From VBCK01 sp035511515 (lineage in GTDB: Bacteria > Pseudomonadota > Gammaproteobacteria > Burkholderiales > Burkholderiaceae_F): 64,000 nt of DNA. Where the stretch lies: assembly GCA_035511515.1 (NCBI GenBank), contig DATKFG010000015.1, positions 25,976-89,975 of the forward strand, read 5' to 3'. Below are positions 53,786-62,530 of this stretch, piece after piece. The notes beneath the pieces are model-generated. The model saw only the letters and a list, made by a program, of their open reading frames with translations. It was not told the origin of the DNA and searched no databases. A program made the translations under genes and the position numbers. How positions within the stretch are numbered: the first letter of the stretch is position 1; each line of letters begins with the position of its first letter.

Positions 53786-54748
53786 TCATGCGCGGCCTTG
53801 TGGCGCTGCGAGCCGCACCAGGCGACGGCCCATCGACGCGACCGCGACCCTGAGCGCAGCCGGCGAGCGGACCCGGAAATCGAAAGGCAGTCCGGCCAGT
53901 TGCAGCGCGAACCAGTCCAGGTCGTCGGCCTGGCTGCGCAACAGAACGCCGTCGCCAGTCCATTCCAGAACGCCGAATCCAGAAACCATTTCCCGCTGCG
54001 CGGCGGCCAGATCCGTCGCGAGGACGACCTCGATCCGGTGGGCGCGGGGCAACGTGGCGATCGACTCTTTCAGGTAAGCGAGCGCATCGAAGCTCGCCGG
54101 TCGATCGAAGCGCGCTTCCAGAGCGGCCGCGGCGCCGACCCGATCGAGGCGGAACGAACGCAATCCCTTTCGAAGATGGCACATCCCGACCGCGTACCAC
54201 CGGCCCGCGCGGCAGACGAGGCCGTACGGGTCGAAATCGCGCTGCGTATTTTCGCCCTGCGGCGTCCGGTACTGCAGATGGATCCTCCTGCGCTCCTGGG
54301 CCGCGGTGGTCATGAGTCCGAGCACATCCTCGTCGATGGGTGCGATGGGCCGGGTGAGCTCCAGGGCGACGGACTGGTCGACGGCGTTCAGCCTTGCCCT
54401 GAGCCGCTCGGGCATGACCCGCGCCAGCTTGGCCTTGGTGCTGGCGACCGCGGGCATCGCCCGGCCGAGCCCGAGGCTGCGCGCCGCGAGCAGGCCCATG
54501 GCCAATGCCACCGCTTCGTCGTCCGTGAACATCAGTGGCGGAAGCTTGAAGCCTGGAATCACCTGGTAGCCGCCGAACCGCCCCTGCGACGTCATGATGG
54601 GAATTCCGAGCTCCTCGAGCGTGGCGATGTAGCGGCGCAGTGTCCGCCGGTCGACCTCCAGGGCCCGCGCGAGTTGCGCTCCGCTGGCGGAGCCGCGCGC
54701 CTGCAGTAGCTCAAGCAGTGCGAGAACGCGGACTGTTGGCCGGGACAT
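53786..54748 (-). CDS. WYL-domain (YafY/DeoR-type) transcriptional regulator
   Basis: The 320-residue protein has an N-terminal HTH_11 (RVLALLELLQARGSASGAQLARALEVDRRTLRRYIATLEELGIPIMTSQGRFGGYQVIPGF), a WYL domain (IHLQYRTPQGENTQRDFDPYGLVCRAGRWYAVGMCHLRKGLRSFRLDRV) and a WCX C-terminal domain. These repressors/activators sense nucleotides or stress ligands. The divergent small genes from 54844 are candidate targets. Confidence 0.93.
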   Translation of the reverse strand: MSRPTVRVLALLELLQARGSASGAQLARALEVDRRTLRRYIATLEELGIPIMTSQGRFGGYQVIPGFKLPPLMFTDDEAVALAMGLLAARSLGLGRAMPAVASTKAKLARVMPERLRARLNAVDQSVALELTRPIAPIDEDVLGLMTTAAQERRRIHLQYRTPQGENTQRDFDPYGLVCRAGRWYAVGMCHLRKGLRSFRLDRVGAAAALEARFDRPASFDALAYLKESIATLPRAHRIEVVLATDLAAAQREMVSGFGVLEWTGDGVLLRSQADDLDWFALQLAGLPFDFRVRSPAALRVAVASMGRRLVRLAAPQGRA

Positions 54749-54843
54749 TTTTGAAGTCTCCCCCTCTTATAGGACAGGAACTGTCCTATATCGAGATTAC
54801 TCTGCGAGCGTAGTCCCTGCCACGTCGAAACAGGAGAAGGAAG

Positions 54844-55002
54844 ATGGATCAGCCCTACAACCGGATCTCGGAGAACGTGCTGTTCACCTTGCTGCTGACT
54901 GCGCTCGTCGGTTGGCTGACGGCGCCAGCGGCCTCGGATCTGCTGTCGGCTTCGCCGGCCGAGGCACACCATGCCGCGGTCGCGGGAGTCCACCGTTCAT
55001 GA
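54844..55002 (+). CDS. Hypothetical 52-residue protein divergent from the WYL regulator
   Basis: MDQPYNRISENVLFTLLLTALVGWLTAPAASDLL... has a strong AGGAGAAGGA site six bases upstream, one hydrophobic stretch (VLFTLLLTALVGWL) and a His/Ala-rich end. It is too short for a family assignment. The good ribosome site and divergent position next to a regulator support it. The stop overlaps the next frame by four bases (ATGA). Confidence 0.55.
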   Translation: MDQPYNRISENVLFTLLLTALVGWLTAPAASDLLSASPAEAHHAAVAGVHRS

Positions 55003-55205
55003 CCGCGTTGACTACTCGATCGCGCGATGCGAAAAGAGCGATGCTGCGCGCGCCGCCAGGAGCCTGCGCGCGAAACTGCGCGTTTCGAATCTTGTGTGAT
55101 GCGGCGAGCGAACCTGGGACCACGACGCCGGTGGCCGTGGATCTGCCCTCGGGCTCGGCGGCCGCGGCGTGTGTCGCAGCAGTCGCGCAAGTCCAGCGCT
55201 CGTGA
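54999..55205 (+). CDS. Hypothetical 68-residue protein, coupled to the preceding small gene
   Basis: The frame begins at ATG 54999 inside the stop of the 52-residue gene. It encodes MTALTTRSRDAKRAMLRAPPG... and ends AACVAAVAQVQRS, loosely like the end of its neighbour (HHAAVAGVHRS). It is convergent with the PQQ-dehydrogenase gene. It has no recognised domain; high GC makes chance frames common here. Confidence 0.3.
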   Translation: MTALTTRSRDAKRAMLRAPPGACARNCAFRILCDAASEPGTTTPVAVDLPSGSAAAACVAAVAQVQRS

Positions 55206-55236
55206 CTGCGAGCCCCGTGCAGATCTTGCAGGTGCG

Positions 55237-57060
55237 TCAGCGCGCGGCCGAATTGGACAGGCGGACGCTACGGTGGCTCAGGCCCCAGATGTAGGCCGCG
55301 ACCGCCGACACCTGGTCGGGGGTGAGCTGCGCGCCGCCCATGGGCGGCATGGGGGAGCGGTACTTCTTGGGTTGCGGCACGCCGGCCGTGATGATTCTGC
55401 CGATTGCTGCGTAGCTGCCATCGCCCCACAACCAGTCGGTGCGGGTGAGGTCGGGACCCAGCGGGGTGCCCTTCGCGTCCGCGCCGTGGCACCCTGTGCA
55501 GGTCGCGCCTCCGACCTGGCCGTGGAAGATGCGATCACCGAGCGCCACCACGTCCCTGGTCGCACCTGCCGGCACGGGCAGGCTCGCGGTCGCGTCGGCG
55601 GCGCCGGCATCGGGATGCGTACCTTCGGGAGGCTTGGCGTCATTCGCGCTGATCTGGCCGGCGGGAGCCGATGCGCTCGGACAGGGCGTGACATTCGGGG
55701 CGCCGGCGCCCGAACCGCCTCGATAGACGATGCGATAGATCCGTCCCCGGATGTCATCGGAGACGAAGAGCGAGCCGTCGGGTCCGACCGCCACGCCGGA
55801 TGGACGATGCAGGGCTTGACCGGGCGCCGTCACCGCCCCGGCAAATCCGTCAGCAAAGACCTCGCACCGATCCGAGGCGCGATCGCCTTCCAAGGCTTGG
55901 AACACAACGTTGTAGCCGCCCTGCGGGTAAGGCGCTCGGTCCCACGACCCGTGAAAGGCGATGAACACACCGTGACGGTAGTGGGCCGGGAATTGTTGCT
56001 GGTCGTACAGCGCCATCGCATTGGGTGCCCAATGTGCTGGAAACGCTGCGATCGGCCCACCCTTGGTCGCGCACGCACCCACCTTCTTGCCGCCGTCACC
56101 GCCATACTCGGGAGCTAGCACTAATTTGCGCTGCATGGCGTCGTAGTAGCACTCGGGCCAGCCATAGTCGCCCTGCTTCAGGAGCAACAGCTCCTCGGCG
56201 GGCAGGGTGGCCTCCTCTTCGGGCTTGTACAAATCCGGCCAGTTCGCGTGCAGCTGGTCGCGTCCGTGCTGCGTGACGAGGATGTGGTCGTCGGCATCGA
56301 TCGCGAATCCCTCCGCATTGCGTATCCCGGTGGCGAAGCGTGCTGCCGGCGAGAATGCCTGGTTCGTCTTGTTCGCGTCATAGCGCCAGATGCCGCCGCG
56401 CGTCTCGAGCTCCGTGCACGGTTCGATACCCGGAGATTTCAGTACGCGATTTTGCAGCTGGCAGGCATTGGTCGCGGTGGCGACGTCGATGTACATGGAA
56501 CCATCGCGATCGATCGCGAAGGGGTGCATTGGATGATCGCCGCCCAACGGCAGTCCCGTGACGATCGGCACCGCGGGACCCTGCGGAACGATCGAGCCGG
56601 CGGGCATCGCATAACGCACGATCTTGTCGTTGATCTCGGCGAACAGTGCGCCCCGGTACAGGCCTATGCCGGTGCCGCCGGCGCCGCCGCTCTGCACCGT
56701 CTCACCGAAACGCTCGTTCACGTCGGCCTTTCCCGCGCCTGTGGTGTCTTGCAGCGCGACCAGGAACCCGCCCGCGTGCGGCGTGTCGTCGCCATAGTAG
56801 CGGCCCGACCAGGTATTGACGTACACGACCCCGTTCGGTGCGACGACGAGATGGCGAGCATGACCGACGCCGTCGGCGAAAATCGTTGCACAGAAACCGG
56901 GGGGCAATGTCAGCCCGGTGTCATTCGACGGGCAGGCATCGGAAGCGGATTGCGCGCCCGTGACGGAACCTTGAGCGCACGACGCGGAAGAGCCTGCGCA
57001 CCACAGCCCGATCAGGGCGATCACGGACCATAGACTTCTGTTCCGACGGGCAAACAGCAT
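55237..57060 (-). CDS. PQQ-type (sorbosone/glucose dehydrogenase-like) beta-propeller with C-terminal cytochrome c
   Basis: The 607-residue secreted protein has a signal peptide (VIALIGLWCAGSSASCAQG). A six-bladed propeller like soluble PQQ-dependent sugar/sorbosone dehydrogenases (about 45-455) has LPPGFCATIFADGVGHARHLVVAPNGVVYVNTWSG, GIRNAEGFAIDADDHILVTQHGRDQL and FHGSWDRAPYPQGGYNVVF. The C-terminal cytochrome c (about 505-600) has haem motif CTGCHG and axial Met in SPMPPMGG. It probably oxidises a sugar or alcohol in the periplasm and passes electrons directly to its own haem. PQQ biosynthesis genes are not in view. GGAGG lies upstream of the ATG. Confidence 0.9.
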   Translation of the reverse strand: MLFARRNRSLWSVIALIGLWCAGSSASCAQGSVTGAQSASDACPSNDTGLTLPPGFCATIFADGVGHARHLVVAPNGVVYVNTWSGRYYGDDTPHAGGFLVALQDTTGAGKADVNERFGETVQSGGAGGTGIGLYRGALFAEINDKIVRYAMPAGSIVPQGPAVPIVTGLPLGGDHPMHPFAIDRDGSMYIDVATATNACQLQNRVLKSPGIEPCTELETRGGIWRYDANKTNQAFSPAARFATGIRNAEGFAIDADDHILVTQHGRDQLHANWPDLYKPEEEATLPAEELLLLKQGDYGWPECYYDAMQRKLVLAPEYGGDGGKKVGACATKGGPIAAFPAHWAPNAMALYDQQQFPAHYRHGVFIAFHGSWDRAPYPQGGYNVVFQALEGDRASDRCEVFADGFAGAVTAPGQALHRPSGVAVGPDGSLFVSDDIRGRIYRIVYRGGSGAGAPNVTPCPSASAPAGQISANDAKPPEGTHPDAGAADATASLPVPAGATRDVVALGDRIFHGQVGGATCTGCHGADAKGTPLGPDLTRTDWLWGDGSYAAIGRIITAGVPQPKKYRSPMPPMGGAQLTPDQVSAVAAYIWGLSHRSVRLSNSAAR

Positions 57061-57278
57061 GGGTCACAGCCTCCGAAGCGTGGAGACGCACAACCGGCGT
57101 GCGTCGAATGACGAAGCAGATCCACAGGAATAGGCAGGCCGGAAATCGCTGACCGCACAGTGGCACTTGCCCCGACCGGCGTCAGTGTCGATACGAACGA
57201 TTTCTCTGTGATTTCCAGACGCGAGCTACCGATTACAAAGGTAACGGTGCCGCGAGGTCTGACGATGGTTCGGGCTAT

Positions 57279-57743
57279 TTATTCAAATCCATAGTGGCGG
57301 TGGCAGGCAGCGCAAATCCCATCGAGTTGATCGCTGACCTCCGAGACGGATTTCAGGTCATGTGCCTCGGCGGCGCGACAGGCTTTGGTCGCCGCGTCCG
57401 CCAGTTTCTTGACGTAGTGGTTCCAGTCCTGATCCCGCACCCGCTGCGGAATCATCAGCGCGTTCGTGGCCTCTGCCAACGTTGCCGCGCCGCTCAGGAC
57501 TTGTTCCCAGTCGTCGTCCGATTTGGGCGAGAGATCATGCTCACCCTTTTCGTCGATAACCAGTGCGTTGACTTTCCAGATGGTCGCTGCGGCCGGACTA
57601 AGGACATGCTCCATGAAGGTCTTCATGTCCACATGGGGTTGAAACGGCGGCATCGGAGCCGCCCGTTCGGAGATCGACGGCGATGCGGCCGCGCAGGTGA
57701 TGAGGACCGCGAGAACAGTGCCTGGAAGACGGATACTCGCCAT
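57279..57743 (-). CDS. Cytochrome-c-prime-like periplasmic haem protein
   Basis: The 154-residue protein has a signal peptide (RLPGTVLAVLITCAAASPS). A four-helix-like body (DMKTFMEHVLSPAAATIWKV ... NHYVKKLADAATKACRAAEAHD) ends in the haem-binding motif CAACHRHYGFE. The layout (single C-terminal CxxCH) fits cytochrome c-prime/c556. It is two bases after a DUF6644 membrane-protein gene, last of a five-gene operon, and is a likely electron carrier for it. Confidence 0.87.
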   Translation of the reverse strand: MASIRLPGTVLAVLITCAAASPSISERAAPMPPFQPHVDMKTFMEHVLSPAAATIWKVNALVIDEKGEHDLSPKSDDDWEQVLSGAATLAEATNALMIPQRVRDQDWNHYVKKLADAATKACRAAEAHDLKSVSEVSDQLDGICAACHRHYGFE

Positions 57744-57745
57744 CC

Positions 57746-58249
57746 CTAGCGAACCGGCATCGTAAATCCTATCCAGCGCCCGCATGTGATCACCGAAACC
57801 CACAGCAGAATAGACAATCCCCCGGCCAGCCGCGCCGGGATCGGCGGCGCCGTATCGTTTTCCCATCGCGGCAAATCCTTGGCGCTTATCCCATGAAAGA
57901 CGGCCATGTTCAGACCGGCCATGCAGATGAGAAAAATCTTGGCGACGAAATAGCCGTTGCCCAGGTACTCGGTGGCGTTGGAAATGAAGAGCAGGCTGCC
58001 CGAAGCAACAGCAACGGCAAACGCACTCCAGGTGACGGGTAAAATTGCGCTGATGACACGGCTCACTGGCCGGTGAATCGAGGCGAGCCCGAGCAACCTC
58101 AGATCGACAACAAGAATGGAGCCAACCACCAGGCAAATCGAGAGCACGTGCACCGATTCAATCAGGGGAAACAGCAAATCGTTCTCGCGGATGGTGTCCG
58201 CCAGTGCGCTCTTCTCGAAGTACGAGATGAACTCCCGAAGCTGCTGCAT
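57746..58249 (-). CDS. DUF6644 membrane protein
   Basis: The 167-residue protein has about four or five transmembrane helices. The first contains a conserved His and a VDLR motif: LIESVHVLSICLVVGSILVVDLRLLGL. It ends SILLWVSVITCGRWIGF. It is a paralogue of the adjacent upstream gene and overlaps its stop by one base (TGATG). The family function is unknown. A single conserved intramembrane His could be a haem ligand, but that is speculative. Confidence 0.82.
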   Translation of the reverse strand: MQQLREFISYFEKSALADTIRENDLLFPLIESVHVLSICLVVGSILVVDLRLLGLASIHRPVSRVISAILPVTWSAFAVAVASGSLLFISNATEYLGNGYFVAKIFLICMAGLNMAVFHGISAKDLPRWENDTAPPIPARLAGGLSILLWVSVITCGRWIGFTMPVR

Positions 58250-58755
58250 CAGCCTGCCTGGGTGTAAGCAATCCAGCGTCCGGCGAATAGGATGCCGCAC
58301 CAGACCAATATCGAGAGGGTGGCCGCGAACCGCCCGGCTATCTGCCGCCCTCGATCCTTTCCCCAAAAATTCGGCGATGAGGCTATCGATCGCTGCAGCC
58401 CCACGGTGAGCATGATGGCGCCAGCAAGCAGCGCCATCTTGAGATAGAAGGTCGAATTGAGCAGCGAACGTCGCGGCTCACCGACGATCAGCAGGCTTCC
58501 GGTGACCAGGAGGATCAGCAGCACCGGCCAGATGGTCGGCAGGAAGCGCCGCGCCACTTCTGGCAGCGGCTCGTCGCGCTGCAACAACCGCCAGATCCGA
58601 AGATCCACCAGGATCGCGGAGGAAAAAACGACAGCAACGCCAAGAATGTGAATGATCTGAAGGGATGGAATAATCCAGCCGGTCGTCTGGATCGTATGGC
58701 TCAGCGGCGTCGCCGCCAGCCACTTGGTAAGCTCGCTCAGGGCGACGTCGATCAT
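58249..58755 (-). CDS. DUF6644 membrane protein
   Basis: The 168-residue, five-helix inner-membrane protein has SLQIIHILGVAVVFSSAILVDLRIWRL in the second hydrophobic region and ends LSILVWCGILFAGRWIAY. It shares the H-x(12-14)-VDLR pattern and WIxY/F ending with the downstream paralogue, which suggests a heterodimer. It follows DUF6152 by four bases in a tight operon with a haem c protein. Confidence 0.84.
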   Translation of the reverse strand: MIDVALSELTKWLAATPLSHTIQTTGWIIPSLQIIHILGVAVVFSSAILVDLRIWRLLQRDEPLPEVARRFLPTIWPVLLILLVTGSLLIVGEPRRSLLNSTFYLKMALLAGAIMLTVGLQRSIASSPNFWGKDRGRQIAGRFAATLSILVWCGILFAGRWIAYTQAG

Positions 58756-58759
58756 CAGA

Positions 58760-59161
58760 TCATTGTTCAGCGGGCGTCAGGCTGTAAGTCAGCTCCTGCC
58801 CGCTGGGCAGGATGGCTTTGTGCAAGTACCCGCCGGGCCTGCCGTCGCGAAGCGGCGCGTAGCGGAAAACCGCGTGATCTCCTGGCTGGAGCGAGCGCTT
58901 GGTCCAGCCCGAACGTGTCAAAACCCCCGGGCTCGAGACTTCAAAGACCCACGTACTTGCGGGCTCGCCGCTCTTGACGTCTTTCGCGACGACGAAGCTG
59001 ATGTGGGGGTTGGTCCAGTTGACGGCCTTGACGGTGCCTTCCATGGTTTGGAGATGATCGCTATCGTAAGCCGCATTCGAATGGTGCGCGGCTGCAGCGC
59101 CGCCGAAACCCAAAACCAGGCTCGCAACAAGAAGAACCATTTTCGGCGGCATCTCGACCAT
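58760..59161 (-). CDS. DUF6152 family secreted protein
   Basis: The 133-residue protein has a signal peptide (KMVLLVASLVLGFGGAAAAHHS). The domain has HHSNAAYDSDHLQTMEGTVKAVNWTNPHISFVVAKD ... GWTKRSLQPGDHAVF, the DUF6152 signature with an N-terminal HH and WTNPH. The histidines may bind metal. It starts two bases after the upstream stop. MPPK at 59152 is an alternative start. Confidence 0.87.
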   Translation of the reverse strand: MVEMPPKMVLLVASLVLGFGGAAAAHHSNAAYDSDHLQTMEGTVKAVNWTNPHISFVVAKDVKSGEPASTWVFEVSSPGVLTRSGWTKRSLQPGDHAVFRYAPLRDGRPGGYLHKAILPSGQELTYSLTPAEQ

Positions 59162-59163
59162 TC

Positions 59164-59943
59164 TTATTTCACGGTGTGGACCGAGCCGTATGGACCTTGT
59201 GGGTTCGAAATGAATATGTCGTTGCCGAACCGATCTTTGCCTGCGACAAGGTCCTCCTGAACGCATTCGCCTTCAGTGATCTCATAATGGCGCTCGGGAT
59301 AGCGGCGGAAAATTCGCGTCGTTTTCCAGGTTGCGTCGAGAACCTTCGGCGCCGTTATTTCAAGATCGTCGTAAAGAACGTTCGGCTTGGCCAGATGCAG
59401 CCGTTCGAGAATGTGCATGTTGCCGTTGTTGGGTATCCCGACCGCCTCGCTGATCGCGATATACGCCTGCGGCGCGATCGCGGTGGTGTCGATCACCAGC
59501 GTTTCGCCGTCCCAATGCCCGATCGAATGACCGTGCAGTGTCAGGTCGGGGTCTTCCGGATGCGACCGTCCGTCCATGTAGATTCGTCGCATCCGGTTGC
59601 CATCGACTTCACCCAGCATCGTGATCCGGCCCGGGGTCGTCAGAAATTCAAACGCATTGTGCGTGATCAGCATCCAGCTCGGCATGCCGTGCGGCAGGCA
59701 ATGGCTAAGAACGAGAAAAGGCCGGCCGGCTTTTTCCTCGCTGACCATGTGCTGGATCTGCGGCAGAATATTCTGCTTCCAGGGTGGAGCGTTCCCCGTT
59801 TCCTGACGGAACTGATCTTTCACATCCGGAATCCACACGCCGCTGAGGTCAGGCGGCTCTGCCCAAGCCTGGGAAACGACGAACACCGCGACCGCCGCCG
59901 CGGCACAACAAGCCATCGCGAACTTCTTTACAGTTGTATTCAC
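59164..59943 (-). CDS. Secreted protein of unknown function, first gene of the DUF6152-DUF6644-cytochrome operon
   Basis: The 259-residue protein starts at GTG 59943 with a signal peptide (AMACCAAAAVAVFVVSQAWAEPPDLSGVW). It contains HGHSIGHWDGETLVIDT, the recurring GHWDGxTLVVDT motif of exported proteins that commonly accompany DUF6152, and IFRRYPERHYEITEGECVQED. I do not know its activity; a beta-rich fold is expected. It leads a five-gene operon with gaps of only 2, 4, -1 and 2 bases. Confidence 0.8.
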   Translation of the reverse strand: MNTTVKKFAMACCAAAAVAVFVVSQAWAEPPDLSGVWIPDVKDQFRQETGNAPPWKQNILPQIQHMVSEEKAGRPFLVLSHCLPHGMPSWMLITHNAFEFLTTPGRITMLGEVDGNRMRRIYMDGRSHPEDPDLTLHGHSIGHWDGETLVIDTTAIAPQAYIAISEAVGIPNNGNMHILERLHLAKPNVLYDDLEITAPKVLDATWKTTRIFRRYPERHYEITEGECVQEDLVAGKDRFGNDIFISNPQGPYGSVHTVK

Positions 59944-60089
59944 GCTGCCTGGTCTCTTCTCGACATGGGGCGCGGGACCCCAACGGCACGGATCGGCAGA
60001 TTATAGGTTTGCGTAAAAATCGGAGCGGCACAAAATTAGAATCCATGCCTTTGGGGGCATCGGCCGGGTGCTTGGCTTCACGCAGCAGG

Positions 60090-61346
60090 TCACGCTGATC
60101 GGGGAGAGGCGCCGCGCCCTTCAACGCGCCGGCTGATGAAGTACATCATCACGAGCGTCACCAGCGTGGTTGCGACCAGCACGTATCCGACCACGTCGAA
60201 GTGCTCCAGAGCACCCGTTCCGGTCTCGGACACGATCAGGCCCCCCAGGATCGCCGCCAGGCCGCCCGAAACCTGCTGAACCGAGCTGCTGATCGACATG
60301 TACGAGCCGCGGTCGGCCGCGTCGGGAATGGCCGAGACCAGCGCCGAGGCCGAGATCATCCGCGAGGACACCCCGACGAAGAGCAGGCTGTTGACCAGGA
60401 TCACCAGGCCGAGCGGAGTCACGCCCAGGTGGGTGTAGATCAACACCATCGTGATGGTCACGACGGAGCCGAAGCAGAAAACCAGAAACTTGCCCACGGC
60501 GTCGCTGACCCGCCCGATCAGGGGACCGGCCACGATCGAACACGCACCCGTGACCAGGTAGACGAGCGGCAGCCGGCCGAACTCGATACCGAGGTTGTTC
60601 ACCAGGAAGGCGCTCGAATACGGCATCAGGATGAATCCGCCGGTCGCCAGCAGCGCCGAGGTCGCGAACCCCTGCAGATACCGCCGCATGGACACCGTGT
60701 GCAAGAAGTGGTGCAGCGGGCTGCGATCCAGACGCAGCTGCAGATGCGCGTCGATCGGCCGCAGGTAACGCATCGCGGCCACGCCGACGAGCGTGGCGAC
60801 CGCAACGATCAGCAGGAACGGCGCGTTCCAGCCCCAGCGGTTAGACAGTGCCAGCGCCAGAGGTAGCCCCACCACACTGCTGGCGGCGAACGCGGTCTGC
60901 AGGATTCCCATCACGCGCCCGCGAAGCTGATACGGAAACAGATCGGTCGTGATCGCGAACACCGTCGAGCCCAGGACGCCGGCGAACAAGCCCGTGATCA
61001 TGCGCGCGAACAGGAGAAACTCGTACGTGCGCACCAGCCCGCACATCAGCGTACCGACCACGAACCCGCCATAGAAAACCAGTAGCAGCCGCTTGCGGTC
61101 GAACCGGTCGACAAAGCCGGCCGCCAGCAGCCCCGATGCTCCGGCGCTGAACGCGTAGACCGATACCAGCAGACCGAATTGCGCGGGCGTGATGCCCAGC
61201 TGGGGCATCAGCATCGCGCCCAGCGGCGAAAGGACCATGAAATCCAGAATGATGGTGAACTGCAGGAAGGTCAGCAGACCGACCACCCACTTCTGATACG
61301 TCGAAAAGCCCGCGGCGAGCTGCCCGGCCTGGTCCGCAGTCTGCAT
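60090..61346 (-). CDS. MFS transporter (DHA1-type)
   Basis: The 418-residue protein has 12 helices and typical MFS landmarks: LDFMVLSPLGAMLMPQLGITPAQFGLLVSVYAFSAG, GFVDRFDRKRLLLVFYGGF, ITGLFAGVLGSTVFAITTDLFPYQLRGRVMG. This pattern belongs to drug:H+ antiporter-like or sugar efflux transporters. AGGAACT is just upstream of the ATG at 61346. The substrate is unknown. Confidence 0.9.
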   Translation of the reverse strand: MQTADQAGQLAAGFSTYQKWVVGLLTFLQFTIILDFMVLSPLGAMLMPQLGITPAQFGLLVSVYAFSAGASGLLAAGFVDRFDRKRLLLVFYGGFVVGTLMCGLVRTYEFLLFARMITGLFAGVLGSTVFAITTDLFPYQLRGRVMGILQTAFAASSVVGLPLALALSNRWGWNAPFLLIVAVATLVGVAAMRYLRPIDAHLQLRLDRSPLHHFLHTVSMRRYLQGFATSALLATGGFILMPYSSAFLVNNLGIEFGRLPLVYLVTGACSIVAGPLIGRVSDAVGKFLVFCFGSVVTITMVLIYTHLGVTPLGLVILVNSLLFVGVSSRMISASALVSAIPDAADRGSYMSISSSVQQVSGGLAAILGGLIVSETGTGALEHFDVVGYVLVATTLVTLVMMYFISRRVEGRGASPRSA

Positions 61347-61547
61347 GGGAGTTCCTGTCCGCTGAAGGTGAAGCGAGCGGCGGACAGTATGCCCGCACGC
61401 AGCCGCCTCGGTGGTCAATAGCGTCCCCCGATCGGCGCGTTCTCCTTCACGGCGGCGCCTGCCGGCGACTCAGTCCTCAGCTCACCGAAGGTGCGCTCGG
61501 CGAGCGGCTTTCGTTTAAATTACTGGCACGAAACGAGGGAGCAATGC

Positions 61548-62009
61548 ATGCCCAAGATCGACATCGCCGCCGTGCCCACGCGGAAGGGTTCGGGCTATCC
61601 GCCGCCGTTCGATGCCCCCTGTGCTGCACGTACGCGGCGGCGCTTGGGCCAGGCGGGCGGGCTTCGCGATTTCGGTGTCAATCTGATGACGTTGCCGCCC
61701 GGCAGCTGGTCCAGCCAGCGCCATTGGCACAGCCACGAGGACGAGTTCGTCTATCTGCTTGAAGGCGAAGTGACGCTCATCGAAGACGGCGGCGAGACGG
61801 TGTTGCACGCAGGCGATTGCGCTGCGTTTCCGAAAGGCACCGGCAATGGCCATCACCTGATCAACAAATCCTCAGCGATGGCCGTCTATCTGGAGGTGGG
61901 CTCGCGCAACCCGCACGACCTCACCACTTGCTCCGATATCGATATGATGAGTTCCAACGCCGACGGCCGGTTCGTGCACAAGGATGGCACGCCCTATCCC
62001 AAGTCATAG
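61548..62009 (+). CDS. Cupin-domain protein
   Basis: The 153-residue single cupin has motif 1 GSWSSQRHWHSHEDEFVYLLEGEVTLIEDGG and motif 2 GDCAAFPKGTGNGHHLIN, with the metal-ligand His and Glu of motif 1 present. It lacks a catalytic partner domain, so it is either a small binding protein or an isomerase/dioxygenase-like enzyme. GAGGGAG lies upstream of the ATG. Confidence 0.9.
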   Translation: MPKIDIAAVPTRKGSGYPPPFDAPCAARTRRRLGQAGGLRDFGVNLMTLPPGSWSSQRHWHSHEDEFVYLLEGEVTLIEDGGETVLHAGDCAAFPKGTGNGHHLINKSSAMAVYLEVGSRNPHDLTTCSDIDMMSSNADGRFVHKDGTPYPKS

Positions 62010-62043
62010 CGGAGCGCAGCATCCGCCCCACGAGTTCGTCGTC

Positions 62044-62505
62044 ATGGACTTTCCGTCGGACGCGGACCTGACCGTGGTGTTGGTCGAGTGTCAGCCGGCC
62101 GAAACCAATGCCTGGCGCGTTCCGGCTTATCTCTTTCGCCTGCAAACGGACACCGGCGAGCAAGTTGGCCATATTCGATTACGAGTCGGCTGGAACGACG
62201 ACATCATCAGGTATGCAGGTCAGGTCGGATACGCAGTCGAGCCTGCATTTCGTGGACGGCGCTATGCTGAGCGCGCCTGCCGGCTGATCCTGCCATTGGC
62301 GCGTCGACATGGACTGGACTCGCTCTGGATCACCTGTCAGCCGGACAACGTAGCGAGCCGCCGCACTCTGGACCGACTCGGAGCCGAGCGCGTCGGGATC
62401 CTCGATGTGCCGGTCGGATATCCGCTGGACGCCGGGGCGGAGCGAAAGAAGATGTGCTTTCGATTGCCCACGTTTCCTCGCATTGACGGGGGGCTTGACA
62501 AATGA
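62044..62505 (+). CDS. GNAT-family N-acetyltransferase
   Basis: The 153-residue protein has GQVGYAVEPAFRGRRYAERACRLILPLARRHGLDSLWITCQPDNVASRRTLDRLGA, covering the acetyl-CoA-binding R/Q-x-x-G-x-A region (RGRRYA) and the usual N-xxS catalytic-loop helix. The substrate is unknown. Its 3' end contains the -35 element of the downstream tetR promoter. The start could lie at 61984, inside the cupin gene. Confidence 0.85.
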   Translation: MDFPSDADLTVVLVECQPAETNAWRVPAYLFRLQTDTGEQVGHIRLRVGWNDDIIRYAGQVGYAVEPAFRGRRYAERACRLILPLARRHGLDSLWITCQPDNVASRRTLDRLGAERVGILDVPVGYPLDAGAERKKMCFRLPTFPRIDGGLDK

Positions 62506-62523
62506 GACGACCGGTCATATTAT
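62495..62523 (+). promoter_or_regulatory. Sigma-70 promoter of the tetR-type gene
   Basis: TTGACA (62495-62500) and TATTAT (62518-62523) with exactly 17 bp between them are near-consensus. Transcription would begin at about 62530-62531, the first base of the ATG at 62531, so the mRNA would be leaderless. Confidence 0.75.
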
Positions 62524-62524
62524 T
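62505..62524. promoter_or_regulatory. TetR operator in the tetR promoter
   Basis: The site AGACGACCGGTCATATTATT contains the palindromic core GACCGGTC and overlaps the -10 element and spacer of the promoter. It matches 17 of 20 bases with a second site at 63159-63178 before the adjacent secreted-protein gene. Confidence 0.65.
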
Positions 62525-62530
62525 CGGGCC

